Assembly: GCF_001418085.1 (NCBI RefSeq)
Contig: NZ_LIQH01000021.1
Coordinates: 124,001-188,000 of the forward strand
Direction of reading: 5' to 3'
From: Lacinutrix algicola
GTDB lineage: Bacteria > Bacteroidota > Bacteroidia > Flavobacteriales > Flavobacteriaceae
DNA: 64,000 nt
In this document: one piece after another, positions 1 to 8,588 of the stretch
Layout of the letters: every line of letters starts with the position of its first letter
Numbering within the stretch: position 1 is the first letter of the stretch
Made by a program: the position numbers and the translations under genes
The notes under the pieces: model-generated
Told to the model about the DNA's origin: nothing
Databases searched by the model: none
What the model saw: only the letters and a program-made list of their open reading frames with translations

Positions 1-1
1 G

Positions 2-598
2 TATTATTGGCAAAAAGGACATATAGGTATATTAGATATTCCTGTACCTAAAAACGGATTACAACAATGTGCCGATGCATTAATTAGAATAAGAAGTGAA
101 TACCTTTGGGAAACTAATAGAAAGAGTGAGATAGGCTTTAATTTTACCTCAGGTCATTATTGTTCATGGAATAAATATGCTCAAGGTTATAGACCAAATA
201 TTATAGGTAATAAAGTAACGTTTAATAAATCGGCTTCAGCTAATACTTCTAAAGAAAATTTCTACAAATACCTTAATCTTATTTATATGTATTCTGGTAC
301 TTTGTCTTTGTCTCAAGAATTAGAAACAATCAATTCTGTTAAAAATTTAGAAATTGGAGATATGCTTATTAAAGGAGGGAGTCCTGGTCATATTGTAATG
401 CTTGGTGATGTTGTTATAAATGATAAAGGAGAAAAGTTATTTCTATTATTTCAAGGTAATACTCCAGCACAAAGTGTTCATTTAGTTAAAAATCTTGAAG
501 ACAGTTCTATTTCACCTTGGTATAATTTAAGAATGAATGCTGTAATTCCAGTATCTAACTACACGTTTTACGATTCTAAATTTGCTAGGTTTAATTAA
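2..598 (+). CDS. DUF4846 domain protein, 3' part only
   Basis: The reading frame is open from the first bases of the window to a TAA at 598, so this is the C-terminal ~198 residues of a longer protein. Visible segments such as GHIGILDIPVP, FTSGHYCSWNKYAQGYRP and GGSPGHIVMLGDV match my memory of the DUF4846 family, whose biochemical role is not known. A GSPGH segment followed by hydrophobic beta-like stretches is typical of the family's end. An internal ATG at 287 could be mistaken for the start, but homologous-looking sequence continues upstream of it. It is followed by a 116-bp gap holding a degenerate repeat. Confidence 0.75.
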   Translation, partial: YYWQKGHIGILDIPVPKNGLQQCADALIRIRSEYLWETNRKSEIGFNFTSGHYCSWNKYAQGYRPNIIGNKVTFNKSASANTSKENFYKYLNLIYMYSGTLSLSQELETINSVKNLEIGDMLIKGGSPGHIVMLGDVVINDKGEKLFLLFQGNTPAQSVHLVKNLEDSSISPWYNLRMNAVIPVSNYTFYDSKFARFN

Positions 599-602
599 CC
601 AA

Positions 603-631
603 TGTCAATCCTTACTTGCTACGGAATCCAC
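603..631 (+). repeat. Degenerate GTCATTCC-type palindromic repeat
   Basis: The stretch begins TGTCAATCCTTACTTG and ends ACGGAATCCAC. It resembles the repeat copies at 55354-55380 and 61060-61087 (GTCATTCCG...CGGAATCCAC), with a few mismatches. It is the only copy I found outside the paa region. Confidence 0.5.
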
Positions 632-714
632 TTTCTATTGATAATGCTTTATTGTATTTTTGTTTTTTAATTAATGAGATTTTCGCTAGAATTTATATTT
701 AGCGTAGTCGAAAG

Positions 715-1104
715 ATGGAAATAAATATGAGTAAACCATTAACACCACAAGAACTTCACAATCTAGCGATGAACCATGTAGGTAAAGACCTCGAGAAACG
801 TGGATTCGAGTTTATTGCTATAAATAGTAAACTTAAAAGACATCCTCAGTTTGTTTGTATGGATGCTAATAAGCAGCACTTTTTTGTAATTGTAAAAGCA
901 GTATTATTACCAGATAATGCTAATAATTACGATGTGGTTTGGATGGAATCTTTTAAAGAACATGCTCGGGAACATAATGCAAAAGTATTATATGCTGGAG
1001 TTGGTTTAGTAAATCCAAATGGAGAATCTTTGCCTATATTTTTAAACGAAGAATACTTAATCGAGTATAACGGTATTCAAGTATTAGAGACAAATTTAAA
1101 CTAA
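715..1104 (+). CDS. Small conserved protein, often named NqrF-like in flavobacteria
   Basis: A 129-residue soluble protein with no signal peptide or membrane segment. From memory, close relatives in flavobacteria are labelled 'Na+-translocating NADH-quinone reductase subunit F' although they are far too short and lack the ferredoxin Cys motif and FAD/NADH domains of real NqrF. That name probably comes from gene neighbourhood. The following gene is apbE, which flavinylates Na+-NQR subunits, so a link to NQR maturation is possible but unproven. The start may be the ATG at 715 or, four codons later, at 727 (MSKPLTPQEL), which looks more natural. Confidence 0.6.
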   Translation: MEINMSKPLTPQELHNLAMNHVGKDLEKRGFEFIAINSKLKRHPQFVCMDANKQHFFVIVKAVLLPDNANNYDVVWMESFKEHAREHNAKVLYAGVGLVNPNGESLPIFLNEEYLIEYNGIQVLETNLN

Positions 1105-1169
1105 CATTACAATCCTTATTAATACTAAGTTTCTATTTTAAAATCTAGTGACGAGTATAAAAAACTATC

Positions 1170-2147
1170 ATGAAAAAAGTTATAATTTTACTGTTTGTAT
1201 TTTCAATATTTTCTTGTGAACAAGAACTTAAAAACACAAAAGTTTCGGGTCCTGTATTCGGAACATTTTACGAGATTACTTTTGCTTCGCAAAGTAATGA
1301 GAACTATCAAAAACAGATTGATAGCTTGTTTTTTATTATCAATAAATCGATGTCTAATTATCAAGCAGATTCAGATATTTCTAAGTTAAATAGAAATGAA
1401 GTAGTAAATGTTGATAATCATTTTACAAAAGTTTTCTACGCTTCAAAAAAGCTATATCGAGAAACTGAAGGTGTTTTCGATCCTACAATAGGTAAGTTGG
1501 TTAATGCTTGGGATTTTGGTTCAGAGAAACCTAAGGCAAAACTCGATAGCGTAAAAATAGACAGCTTAAAACGTTATGTTGGATTTAATAAAATGGGATT
1601 AGTCGATAGTACAGTAAAAAAAGAAGATGGTGCATTTTTAGATTTTAATGCTATTGCAAAAGGTTATGCTGTAGATGTAATTGGAGAATTTTTAGAATCT
1701 AAAGCTATCGAAAATTACATGGTAAATATTGGCGGAGAATTAAGGACAAAAGGAGTAAATATAGATAAACAAAATCCATGGACCGTAGGTGTTGAAAATC
1801 CTAATTTCGATGACACCCAAAGTACTAATATTGTTTTAGGTCTTAAAGATAAAGCAATGGCAACTTCAGGAACGTATAGAAAATTTAAACTAGATGCTAG
1901 TGGAAATCGTTATGCTCATATTATTAATACTAAAACAGGCTTTCCAAGTAAAACAAGTATTTTAAGTGTTTCTATAATTGCCGATACTTGTATGTTGGCA
2001 GATGGTTACGCTACAGCTATACAAGCAATGGGAATAGAAGATGCTAAAGATTTTTTATTTAGACACCCAGAATTAAAAGCTTATATTATTTTTGAAAATG
2101 AAGCTAAAGAGTTTGAAGTTTTAAACTTAAATGGGTTTACAGAATAA
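1170..2147 (+). CDS. apbE: FAD:protein FMN transferase (ApbE), lipoprotein
   Basis: This 325-residue protein has a lipoprotein signal (lipobox IFSC, Cys16), so it is probably anchored at the outer face of the inner membrane. ApbE enzymes transfer FMN from FAD to a Thr of NqrB, NqrC or RnfG-type subunits. Family motifs are visible: SNYQADSDISKLN near residue 60, DFNAIAKGYAVD near 160, NIGGELRTKG near 185, and TSGTYRKF through HIINTKTGFPS and ADGYATAIQAMG in the last third, where the Mg2+/FAD site lies. Length is normal for the family. It sits 65 bp after a small NqrF-labelled protein and 12 bp before a nuclease gene, so the three are probably cotranscribed. Confidence 0.93.
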   Translation: MKKVIILLFVFSIFSCEQELKNTKVSGPVFGTFYEITFASQSNENYQKQIDSLFFIINKSMSNYQADSDISKLNRNEVVNVDNHFTKVFYASKKLYRETEGVFDPTIGKLVNAWDFGSEKPKAKLDSVKIDSLKRYVGFNKMGLVDSTVKKEDGAFLDFNAIAKGYAVDVIGEFLESKAIENYMVNIGGELRTKGVNIDKQNPWTVGVENPNFDDTQSTNIVLGLKDKAMATSGTYRKFKLDASGNRYAHIINTKTGFPSKTSILSVSIIADTCMLADGYATAIQAMGIEDAKDFLFRHPELKAYIIFENEAKEFEVLNLNGFTE

Positions 2148-2159
2148 ATATTTAAATTA

Positions 2160-2969
2160 ATGACTAACAAAACAAAATATTCCATCCTTACCGCAATAGT
2201 TATAATAGCAACGTTATTAACTAAAGAATACTTAATTAATGAGGAACAAGTAAAAATTGTAAATGGAGGAACAATTGTAAAAAACGATACCAACGAATAC
2301 TTTTTACCAACCAGTACAACAGGACAAATTGTGCATCATGATGGTTACAGTTTAAGTTATAGTGAACCACACGAGCAAGCCGAATGGGTTGCATACGAAT
2401 TAAAGAAATCTCATTTAAGTAGCACCAATTTTAAACGGCCATATTTTGAAATTGATAACGCTGTAAAAACAACAGCTGCACACTGGCGTAACTATAAGAA
2501 ATCGGGTTACGATCGAGGACATTTGTGTCCTGCTGGAGATCGAAAATATAGTCAAGCAGCACACGATGAAACTTTTTTAACCAGTAATATTTCTCCACAA
2601 ACACACGAGTTTAATGCAGGTGTTTGGAATCGATTAGAACAAAAAACACGCTATTGGGCAAGTAAGTACGATGGTGTTTTTGTAGTGTCTGGAGGTGTTT
2701 TAAAAGGTAATATGAAAACTATTGGAAGCGAAAAAGTGGCGGTTCCTAATCAGTTTTATAAAGTTATTATAGATAATAACTCTGGAGACACTAAGATGCT
2801 AGCTTTTTTAATGGATCACGAAGCGTCTAAAGAGCCTTTATATAAATTTGTGGTATCTGTAGACGAAGTTGAAAAACTAACAGGAATCGACTTCTTTTCA
2901 GAATTAGAAGATGAAAAAGAAAACAGATTAGAGGCTTCGAGCAATTATAAGAATTGGAGTTTTAATTAA
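2160..2969 (+). CDS. DNA/RNA non-specific endonuclease (NUC1 type), membrane-anchored or secreted
   Basis: A 269-residue protein with an N-terminal hydrophobic segment (about residues 9-24) that acts as a signal or anchor. The catalytic DRGH motif is present as YDRGHLCPAGD with Asp118 and His121; His is the general base in this family. A downstream SNISPQ...FN.GVWNRLE block supplies the metal-binding Asn. The enzyme should cleave single- and double-stranded nucleic acid outside the cytoplasm, perhaps for nutrient scavenging. The gene starts 12 bp after apbE, which suggests cotranscription. No immunity gene is adjacent, so a toxin role is unlikely. Confidence 0.88.
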   Translation: MTNKTKYSILTAIVIIATLLTKEYLINEEQVKIVNGGTIVKNDTNEYFLPTSTTGQIVHHDGYSLSYSEPHEQAEWVAYELKKSHLSSTNFKRPYFEIDNAVKTTAAHWRNYKKSGYDRGHLCPAGDRKYSQAAHDETFLTSNISPQTHEFNAGVWNRLEQKTRYWASKYDGVFVVSGGVLKGNMKTIGSEKVAVPNQFYKVIIDNNSGDTKMLAFLMDHEASKEPLYKFVVSVDEVEKLTGIDFFSELEDEKENRLEASSNYKNWSFN

Positions 2970-2982
2970 AATGGTATTTCTA

Positions 2983-3834
2983 CTATATTTTTAATTTTTT
3001 CCTAACACCTTCCCATCTAAGTTTTCTAATAAAATCACCTTGCTCTACAGTTACTAGTGGTTCAATGTTATTATTTTTAGATTTAATATAGCCAAAAATG
3101 GTGTTTTTAAAATAAAGAAAACTTCTTTTGCTAATTGCACTTTTTAAAGCCGATAATATAGTTAAGGGTAATCCAAAACGCATTTTGTACAATGCTTCTC
3201 CTTGTAAGTATTTGCTGCTTTTATGGTAAGTTTTACCGGTTGGTTTTAAATGTTTAACTATTAATAGCTTGTCGGTTTTTATAGTCCAACCATAATATTG
3301 AGCCAACATTACATCTATAGAATCCCATCCAATACTAGGTTTTAAGCCTCCAATATCTTGAAAACACTCTTTTCTATATGCTTTAAATGGCCCACGAACA
3401 TGGTTTTTAGATGCGATAGTTTCGTAAACCCACTGGTTGTTTTTATTAATGTATGCTAATCCTCCAGCTATTCCAACTTTGCTATCTGTGTTAAAAAGAG
3501 CTATAATAGATTCTAAATAATTTTTAGGAAGAATAATATCTGCATCAAATTTGCAAATAATATCATAGTCGCTATCCAATATTTCAAGTCCTTTATAGAA
3601 GGCATTAATAACTTTACTACCAGGAATATGATCTTTTGAAGATTGAATAGAAATACTTTTAATCCAATTGTTCTTATTTGAAAAGTCATCAACTATTTGC
3701 TGTGTCCTATCTGTAGAATTATCATTTACTACAACTACTTTCTTTGGTAAAAGTGTTTGTTTTACTAAAGATTCCAGCATTAATGAAATGCAATTTTCTT
3801 CGTTGTGAGCAGGAATGACGATGTATATATTCAC
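2983..3834 (-). CDS. Family 2 glycosyltransferase
   Basis: A 283-residue GT-A fold enzyme. It opens with the typical IYIVIPAHNEENC strand-loop and NDNSTDRTQQIVDDF, followed by the acidic CKFDADIILP metal/nucleotide-sugar motif near residue 95 and GWDSIDVMLAQ in the acceptor half. There are no clear membrane helices. The start is a GTG at 3834. It reads in the same direction as the methyltransferase and KAS III-like genes upstream and may act with them on a glycan or lipid, but donor and acceptor are unknown. The 3' end is 13 bp from the convergent nuclease gene. Confidence 0.87.
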   Translation of the reverse strand: MNIYIVIPAHNEENCISLMLESLVKQTLLPKKVVVVNDNSTDRTQQIVDDFSNKNNWIKSISIQSSKDHIPGSKVINAFYKGLEILDSDYDIICKFDADIILPKNYLESIIALFNTDSKVGIAGGLAYINKNNQWVYETIASKNHVRGPFKAYRKECFQDIGGLKPSIGWDSIDVMLAQYYGWTIKTDKLLIVKHLKPTGKTYHKSSKYLQGEALYKMRFGLPLTILSALKSAISKRSFLYFKNTIFGYIKSKNNNIEPLVTVEQGDFIRKLRWEGVRKKLKI

Positions 3835-3913
3835 TTATGAAATTTCAATGTAAAAATCACAAATTACAACTTTTTGAAACTAAAATTTAATGAAATCATT
3901 CTGTTTTTAGAAT

Positions 3914-4438
3914 TTACTTTATTCTTTCAGCATAAACAATATAGTAACGATTGGTAAACCATCTTAAAATTGGACGAATACCAATTTTTTTAGTTGGGTT
4001 AGTCCATTGTTGACGGTCAATTATTTTCCATCCTGCTTTTTCTAAAAGCCAATCAAATTGCCAATCTTCAAACTCATGATAATGTCTGTCCCATTTATCG
4101 GTTTTACTTCTGTAAGCTGAAGAAAACCATAAACGCATTGGAATACTAGCAACCAATTTGTCAGCTTTAATAGATTTTAAAACAGTATACGGAGAAAGTA
4201 AATGTTCGAAAATTTCGAAAGCTGTTACCACTGTAGCATCAGAATTTTCAATAGCTGAAGTGTCCTCATCAATATCTTCTCCAGAAGTGTTTTTAATTTT
4301 AAAGCCACCATTTTTCATGACTTCTGTAAACGGATTTTCTACACCTAAATCTAGAATTGTTTCTTCAGTAGAAATATGTTTTTCTAAAAATTGATAAGTA
4401 AGTTTATATCTTTTATGTGGAAATTTGCCTTCGTACAA
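3914..4438 (-). CDS. Class I SAM-dependent methyltransferase
   Basis: A short 174-residue methyltransferase. Motif I is ILDLGVENPFTEVM (a variant of DxGxGxG), followed by the Asp-rich GEDIDEDTSAI stretch and TVVTAFEIFEHL, which resembles the UbiE/Methyltransf_11 'D..FEHL' block. The C-terminus is basic and aromatic. The apparent start is TTG at 4438, so the true start is uncertain and could lie slightly upstream. It lies 12 bp downstream of the KAS III-like gene and about 80 bp before the glycosyltransferase, in one direction. The substrate cannot be inferred. Confidence 0.8.
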   Translation of the reverse strand: MYEGKFPHKRYKLTYQFLEKHISTEETILDLGVENPFTEVMKNGGFKIKNTSGEDIDEDTSAIENSDATVVTAFEIFEHLLSPYTVLKSIKADKLVASIPMRLWFSSAYRSKTDKWDRHYHEFEDWQFDWLLEKAGWKIIDRQQWTNPTKKIGIRPILRWFTNRYYIVYAERIK

Positions 4439-4450
4439 AGAAATGTTGTT

Positions 4451-5509
4451 TTAATATTTATAAACTATAGCGTTAATATTCATGCCCGCACCAACACTAG
4501 CAAAAAGAATAACATCTCCTTTATTAATTTCTTGATTTTCAATTTCTCCTTTTAAAATGAGGTCTAATAATGTAGGTACTGTTGCTACACTAGAATTTCC
4601 CAATTTATTTATAGACATTGGCATAATCCCTTCTGGCACTTTCATGTCGTGAAGCTTGTAAAAACGCTTTACAATAGCTTCATCCATTTTTTCATTTGCT
4701 TGATGGATTAATATTTTTTTGACATCATTTATGCCGAAACCACTTTTTTCTAAGCAAGCTTTTAGAGCTAGAGGTACATTTGTTAGGGCAAATTCGTAAA
4801 TTTTTCTACCAAACATTTTAATGTATCTTCTTTGGCTTGTGTTTTCTGGTTTATTAGTTTCTCCAAAATAGATAAAATGAGCTTCGTCTAAAGCATAAGT
4901 TGCAGATTCGTGTGCAATAATTCCACCTTCATCATTTGTTTCTTCAATAATAACAGCTCCAGAGCCATCACTATAAATCATAGAATCTCTATCGTGCTTA
5001 TCTATAACACGAGATAGTGTTTCAGAGCCAATAACTAAACAGCGTTTTGCTATTCCTGCTTTAATAAATGCATTAGCTTGTATTACACCTTCAATCCAAC
5101 CTGGACATCCAAAAAGTAAATCGTAACCTACACATTTTGGATTTTTAATTTGAAGTAAATGTTTTACACGAGAGGCTAAACTTGGTACAGTATCACTCTG
5201 TTCAGCATCATGTCTTACATCACCATAATTGTGTGCAACAATAATATAATCTAATGTTTCTTTATCAATTTTTGCATCTGCAATGGCTTTTTCAGCAGCA
5301 AAAAAGGCAATGTCAGAATTTAGTAATTCTGGCTTTATATAACGCCTTTCTTGAATTCCTGTTATCGCTTTAAATTTATCAACGATAATTTCATTTGGGC
5401 TATTTATTTTTGAACCATCTGCATTTAAAAACTCATGATTATAGAAATCTTCATTTTTCTCAACAGTACTCGGAATAAAACTTCCGGTTCCAGTAATTTT
5501 AATATTCAT
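4451..5509 (-). CDS. 3-oxoacyl-ACP synthase III family protein (FabH-like)
   Basis: A 352-residue thiolase-fold condensing enzyme. The active-site Cys is visible in DLLFGCPGWIEG (Cys135), the His in ILIHQANEKM and the Asn in NKLGNSSVATVPT, giving a complete Cys-His-Asn triad. FabH enzymes condense acyl-CoA with malonyl-ACP. This protein is somewhat longer than E. coli FabH (317) and sits beside a methyltransferase and glycosyltransferase rather than other fab genes, so it may be a specialised paralogue. I therefore give no gene symbol. Upstream lies a 14-bp perfect inverted repeat separating it from gcvP. Confidence 0.87.
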   Translation of the reverse strand: MNIKITGTGSFIPSTVEKNEDFYNHEFLNADGSKINSPNEIIVDKFKAITGIQERRYIKPELLNSDIAFFAAEKAIADAKIDKETLDYIIVAHNYGDVRHDAEQSDTVPSLASRVKHLLQIKNPKCVGYDLLFGCPGWIEGVIQANAFIKAGIAKRCLVIGSETLSRVIDKHDRDSMIYSDGSGAVIIEETNDEGGIIAHESATYALDEAHFIYFGETNKPENTSQRRYIKMFGRKIYEFALTNVPLALKACLEKSGFGINDVKKILIHQANEKMDEAIVKRFYKLHDMKVPEGIMPMSINKLGNSSVATVPTLLDLILKGEIENQEINKGDVILFASVGAGMNINAIVYKY

Positions 5510-5519
5510 ATAAAAAGGG

Positions 5520-5570
5520 AATTGCCTTTAATTAATTGGCTAAGATAAGCATCATAAATTAAAGGCAATT
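5520..5570. terminator. 14-bp perfect inverted repeat between gcvP and the KAS III-like gene
   Basis: AATTGCCTTTAATT (5520-5533) pairs exactly with AATTAAAGGCAATT (5557-5570) around a 23-nt loop. A T-run follows on the plus strand. On the minus strand, the direction of the flanking genes, the stem is followed by CCCTTTTTAT, so it could attenuate transcription from gcvP into the downstream gene or protect an mRNA end. Confidence 0.6.
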
Positions 5571-5606
5571 TTTTAGTTATTTATTTTTACGACGTTCAAG
5601 CACGTG

Positions 5607-8456
5607 TTATGCTTCCATATAGGCTTCTATAGGTGCACAAGTACAGATTAAATTCCTATCTCCATAGGCATCGTCAACACGTCTTACACTTGGCCAAAAC
5701 TTTGTGTCATGTACGTATTCTAAAGGAAAAGCAGCTTTTTCTCTAGAATAAGGCAATAACCATTCGTCACTTGTAACCATAGCCATTGTGTGCGGTGCAT
5801 TTTTTAACGGATTATTATGATCATCCTTCGATGCTTCCGAAATTTCCTTTCTAATAGAAATCATAGCATCACAAAAACGATCCATTTCTGCTTTACTTTC
5901 ACTTTCTGTTGGTTCAATCATCATTGTTCCTGCAACAGGAAAAGATACCGTTGGAGCATGAAAACCATAATCCATTAAACGCTTAGCAATATCAACAACT
6001 TCAATACCATTAGCTTTAAACGGACGGCAATCTATAATCATCTCATGTGCTGCACGACCTCGTTCTCCAGAGTACAATGTCTCGAAAGCACCTTGTAAAC
6101 GTTGCTTAATGTAGTTAGCATTTAATATAGCAACTTCTGTCGATTTTTTTAAGCCTTTAACACCAAGCATTTTAATATAACCATAAGAAATTAAACAGGC
6201 TAATGCAGAACCATAAGGTGCAGCAGAAATAGCTGTAATAGCATGTTCTCCTCCAGTTTTTATAATTGGATTTCCAGGTAAAAAAGGAACCAATTGTTTT
6301 GCAACACAAATTGGACCTACACCAGGACCACCACCTCCATGAGGTATAGCAAAGGTTTTATGTAAGTTTAAGTGACAAACATCTGCGCCAATGTTTCCAG
6401 GATTTGTTAATCCTACTTGAGCATTCATATTTGCTCCGTCCATGTATACTTGTCCGCCGTTATCGTGTACAATTTGCGTAATTTCTTTAATCGCAGATTC
6501 GTAAACACCATGAGTAGATGGGTACGTTACCATTAAGGCAGCTAAATTATCTTTGTGTAATTCTGCTTTCTGGCGTAAATCGTCTACATCAATATTTCCT
6601 TCTGCAGTTGCTTTTGTAACAACAACTTTCATTCCTGCCATTACAGCACTTGCCGGATTTGTACCGTGTGCTGAAGATGGAATTAAACAAATATTTCTAT
6701 GATGATCTTCGCGAGATTCGTGATACGCTTTTATAACCATTAATCCAGCATACTCACCTTGAGCACCAGAGTTTGGTTGTAAAGAAGTGCCAGAAAAACC
6801 AGTAATTTCTGTTAACTGATCTTCTAATTCTTTTAAGACTGTTAAGTAACCGTTAGCTTGTTCTATTGGAACAAAAGGATGTATGTTTCCCCAATTAGGA
6901 TTACTTAATGGCAACATTTCTGCTGCAGCATTTAATTTCATTGTACAAGAACCTAAAGAAATCATTGAGTGGTTTAATGATAAATCTTTACGCTCTAAAG
7001 TTTTTATATAACGCATTAATTCTGTTTCAGAATGGTGCGTATTGAAAACGTCTAACGTTAAAAAGTCTGTTTTACGTTGAAGAGTTTCTTGAATGTTATT
7101 TACTTCTAAAATACTATCGATAGTAAACGTTTCTTTTCCTAAAGCTTCAGCAAAAATTGAAATAATCTCATTTAAATCTACTAGCCTTGTTGTTTCATTT
7201 ACAGCAATAGTAACTGTATCTTCATTTGGATAGTAAAAGTTTACGTTGCTTTTTTCTGCTAAAGGCTTTACAACTGATGCATTTGCTTTTAACTGTATAG
7301 TATCAAAAAACGAAGTGTTTGTTTGTTCTACACCTAATTTAGTTAATGCATTTGCTAAAGCAGAAGCTGTGTTGTGTACTTGGCTAGCAATAAAATCTAG
7401 ACCTTTTGGACCATGATATACAGCATACATACCTGCCATAACAGCTAATAATACTTGAGCTGTACAAATATTAGATGTTGCTCTGTCTCTTTTTATATGT
7501 TGTTCACGTGTTTGCAAAGCCATACGTAGCGCACGGTTTCCATTCTTATCTTTAGAAACACCAATAATACGACCAGGAATATCTCTTTTATAAGTTTCCT
7601 TTGTTGCAAAATAAGCGGCATGTGGTCCACCGTAACCTAATGGTATACCAAAACGTTGCGTTGTACCAACAACAACATCTGCACCAAATTTACCTGGTGC
7701 TTCTAATTTTACTAAACTTAATATATCTGCGGCAACGGCAACTTTAATATCTGCTGCTTTTGCTTTTTCTATAAATGTTTTAATGTCGCTAACTTGTCCA
7801 TTTTTTCCTGGATATTGTAAAATTGCTCCAAAAAAATCAGAAGAAAAATCGAATTCATTTTCATTACCAATAACTAATTCTACATCAATTGGTGTAGATC
7901 TTGTTTGTAAAAGAGATAATGTTTGAGGTAAAATAGTTTCAGAAACAAAAAACTTATTTACACCTGCTTTTTTTTGTGCACGTTCGCGAACGGCAAATAA
8001 TAAACTCATTGCTTCTGCTGCAGCTGTACTTTCATCTAAAAGCGAAGCATTAGCTAACTCCATTCCAGTAAGGTCTGTAACCATAGTTTGGAAGTTTAGT
8101 AAAGCTTCTAATCTTCCTTGAGCTATTTCTGCTTGGTAAGGAGTATATGCTGTATACCAACCCGGATTTTCTAAAATGTTACGTTGTATAACAGCAGGTA
8201 AAATAGTAGGGTGGTAGCCTAAGCCTATATAAGTTTTGTAAATACTATTTAATTTTGAAAGCTCGTTAATGTGCGAAGAATATTCGAATTCGCTCATAGC
8301 AACATCCAAGTTTAAATCGGTTTGTAATCGAATATCGTCTGGAATCGTTTCGTAAATAAGTTGTTCCATACTGTCTACACCAATGGCATCGAGCATTAGT
8401 TTTTGATCGTTTTCTCTTGGGCCAATATGGCGTAGTGCGAAAGTATTTGTATTCAT
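5607..8456 (-). CDS. gcvP: Glycine dehydrogenase (decarboxylating), P-protein
   Basis: The 949-residue single-chain P-protein of the glycine cleavage system; it decarboxylates glycine and passes the aminomethyl group to lipoyl GcvH in the cytoplasm. Both halves are present: the N-terminal half begins FALRHIGPRENDQ, and the C-terminal half holds the PLP-binding Lys in HLNLHKTFAIPHGGGGPG, preceded by SSAHGTNPASA and MDGANMNAQVG. Length matches the fused type (about 950-960) rather than the split gcvPA/gcvPB type. The other gcv genes are not in this window, which is common in Bacteroidota. I see no glycine riboswitch in the 132-bp upstream gap. Confidence 0.97.
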   Translation of the reverse strand: MNTNTFALRHIGPRENDQKLMLDAIGVDSMEQLIYETIPDDIRLQTDLNLDVAMSEFEYSSHINELSKLNSIYKTYIGLGYHPTILPAVIQRNILENPGWYTAYTPYQAEIAQGRLEALLNFQTMVTDLTGMELANASLLDESTAAAEAMSLLFAVRERAQKKAGVNKFFVSETILPQTLSLLQTRSTPIDVELVIGNENEFDFSSDFFGAILQYPGKNGQVSDIKTFIEKAKAADIKVAVAADILSLVKLEAPGKFGADVVVGTTQRFGIPLGYGGPHAAYFATKETYKRDIPGRIIGVSKDKNGNRALRMALQTREQHIKRDRATSNICTAQVLLAVMAGMYAVYHGPKGLDFIASQVHNTASALANALTKLGVEQTNTSFFDTIQLKANASVVKPLAEKSNVNFYYPNEDTVTIAVNETTRLVDLNEIISIFAEALGKETFTIDSILEVNNIQETLQRKTDFLTLDVFNTHHSETELMRYIKTLERKDLSLNHSMISLGSCTMKLNAAAEMLPLSNPNWGNIHPFVPIEQANGYLTVLKELEDQLTEITGFSGTSLQPNSGAQGEYAGLMVIKAYHESREDHHRNICLIPSSAHGTNPASAVMAGMKVVVTKATAEGNIDVDDLRQKAELHKDNLAALMVTYPSTHGVYESAIKEITQIVHDNGGQVYMDGANMNAQVGLTNPGNIGADVCHLNLHKTFAIPHGGGGPGVGPICVAKQLVPFLPGNPIIKTGGEHAITAISAAPYGSALACLISYGYIKMLGVKGLKKSTEVAILNANYIKQRLQGAFETLYSGERGRAAHEMIIDCRPFKANGIEVVDIAKRLMDYGFHAPTVSFPVAGTMMIEPTESESKAEMDRFCDAMISIRKEISEASKDDHNNPLKNAPHTMAMVTSDEWLLPYSREKAAFPLEYVHDTKFWPSVRRVDDAYGDRNLICTCAPIEAYMEA

Positions 8457-8576
8457 TGTAGTTGTGTGTGATTTTGTCTAGCAAAAATAATGAAAATTAA
8501 AAATGTTATTTCTTAAAAAAAACTAAAGTTTTTAACCATTTAACGCCTTTATTAACAGATACTATTTTTTATGAAT

Positions 8577-8584
8577 TAACTTTG
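8577..8584 (+). promoter_or_regulatory. Bacteroidota -7 box TAACTTTG
   Basis: TAACTTTG fits the Bacteroidota -7 consensus TAnnTTTG and ends 4 nt before the ATG at 8589, implying a leaderless or nearly leaderless mRNA. A clear -33 TTG is not visible. Confidence 0.5.
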
Positions 8585-8588
8585 TGTA

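Noticed and set aside
2160-2969. Nuclease as a secreted toxin with an immunity partner
   Set aside because: No adjacent small immunity-like gene and no toxin delivery domain; it reads as an ordinary secreted nuclease.
8457-8588. Glycine riboswitch before gcvP
   Set aside because: The gap is AT-rich and short; I see no tandem aptamer-like structure on the minus strand.
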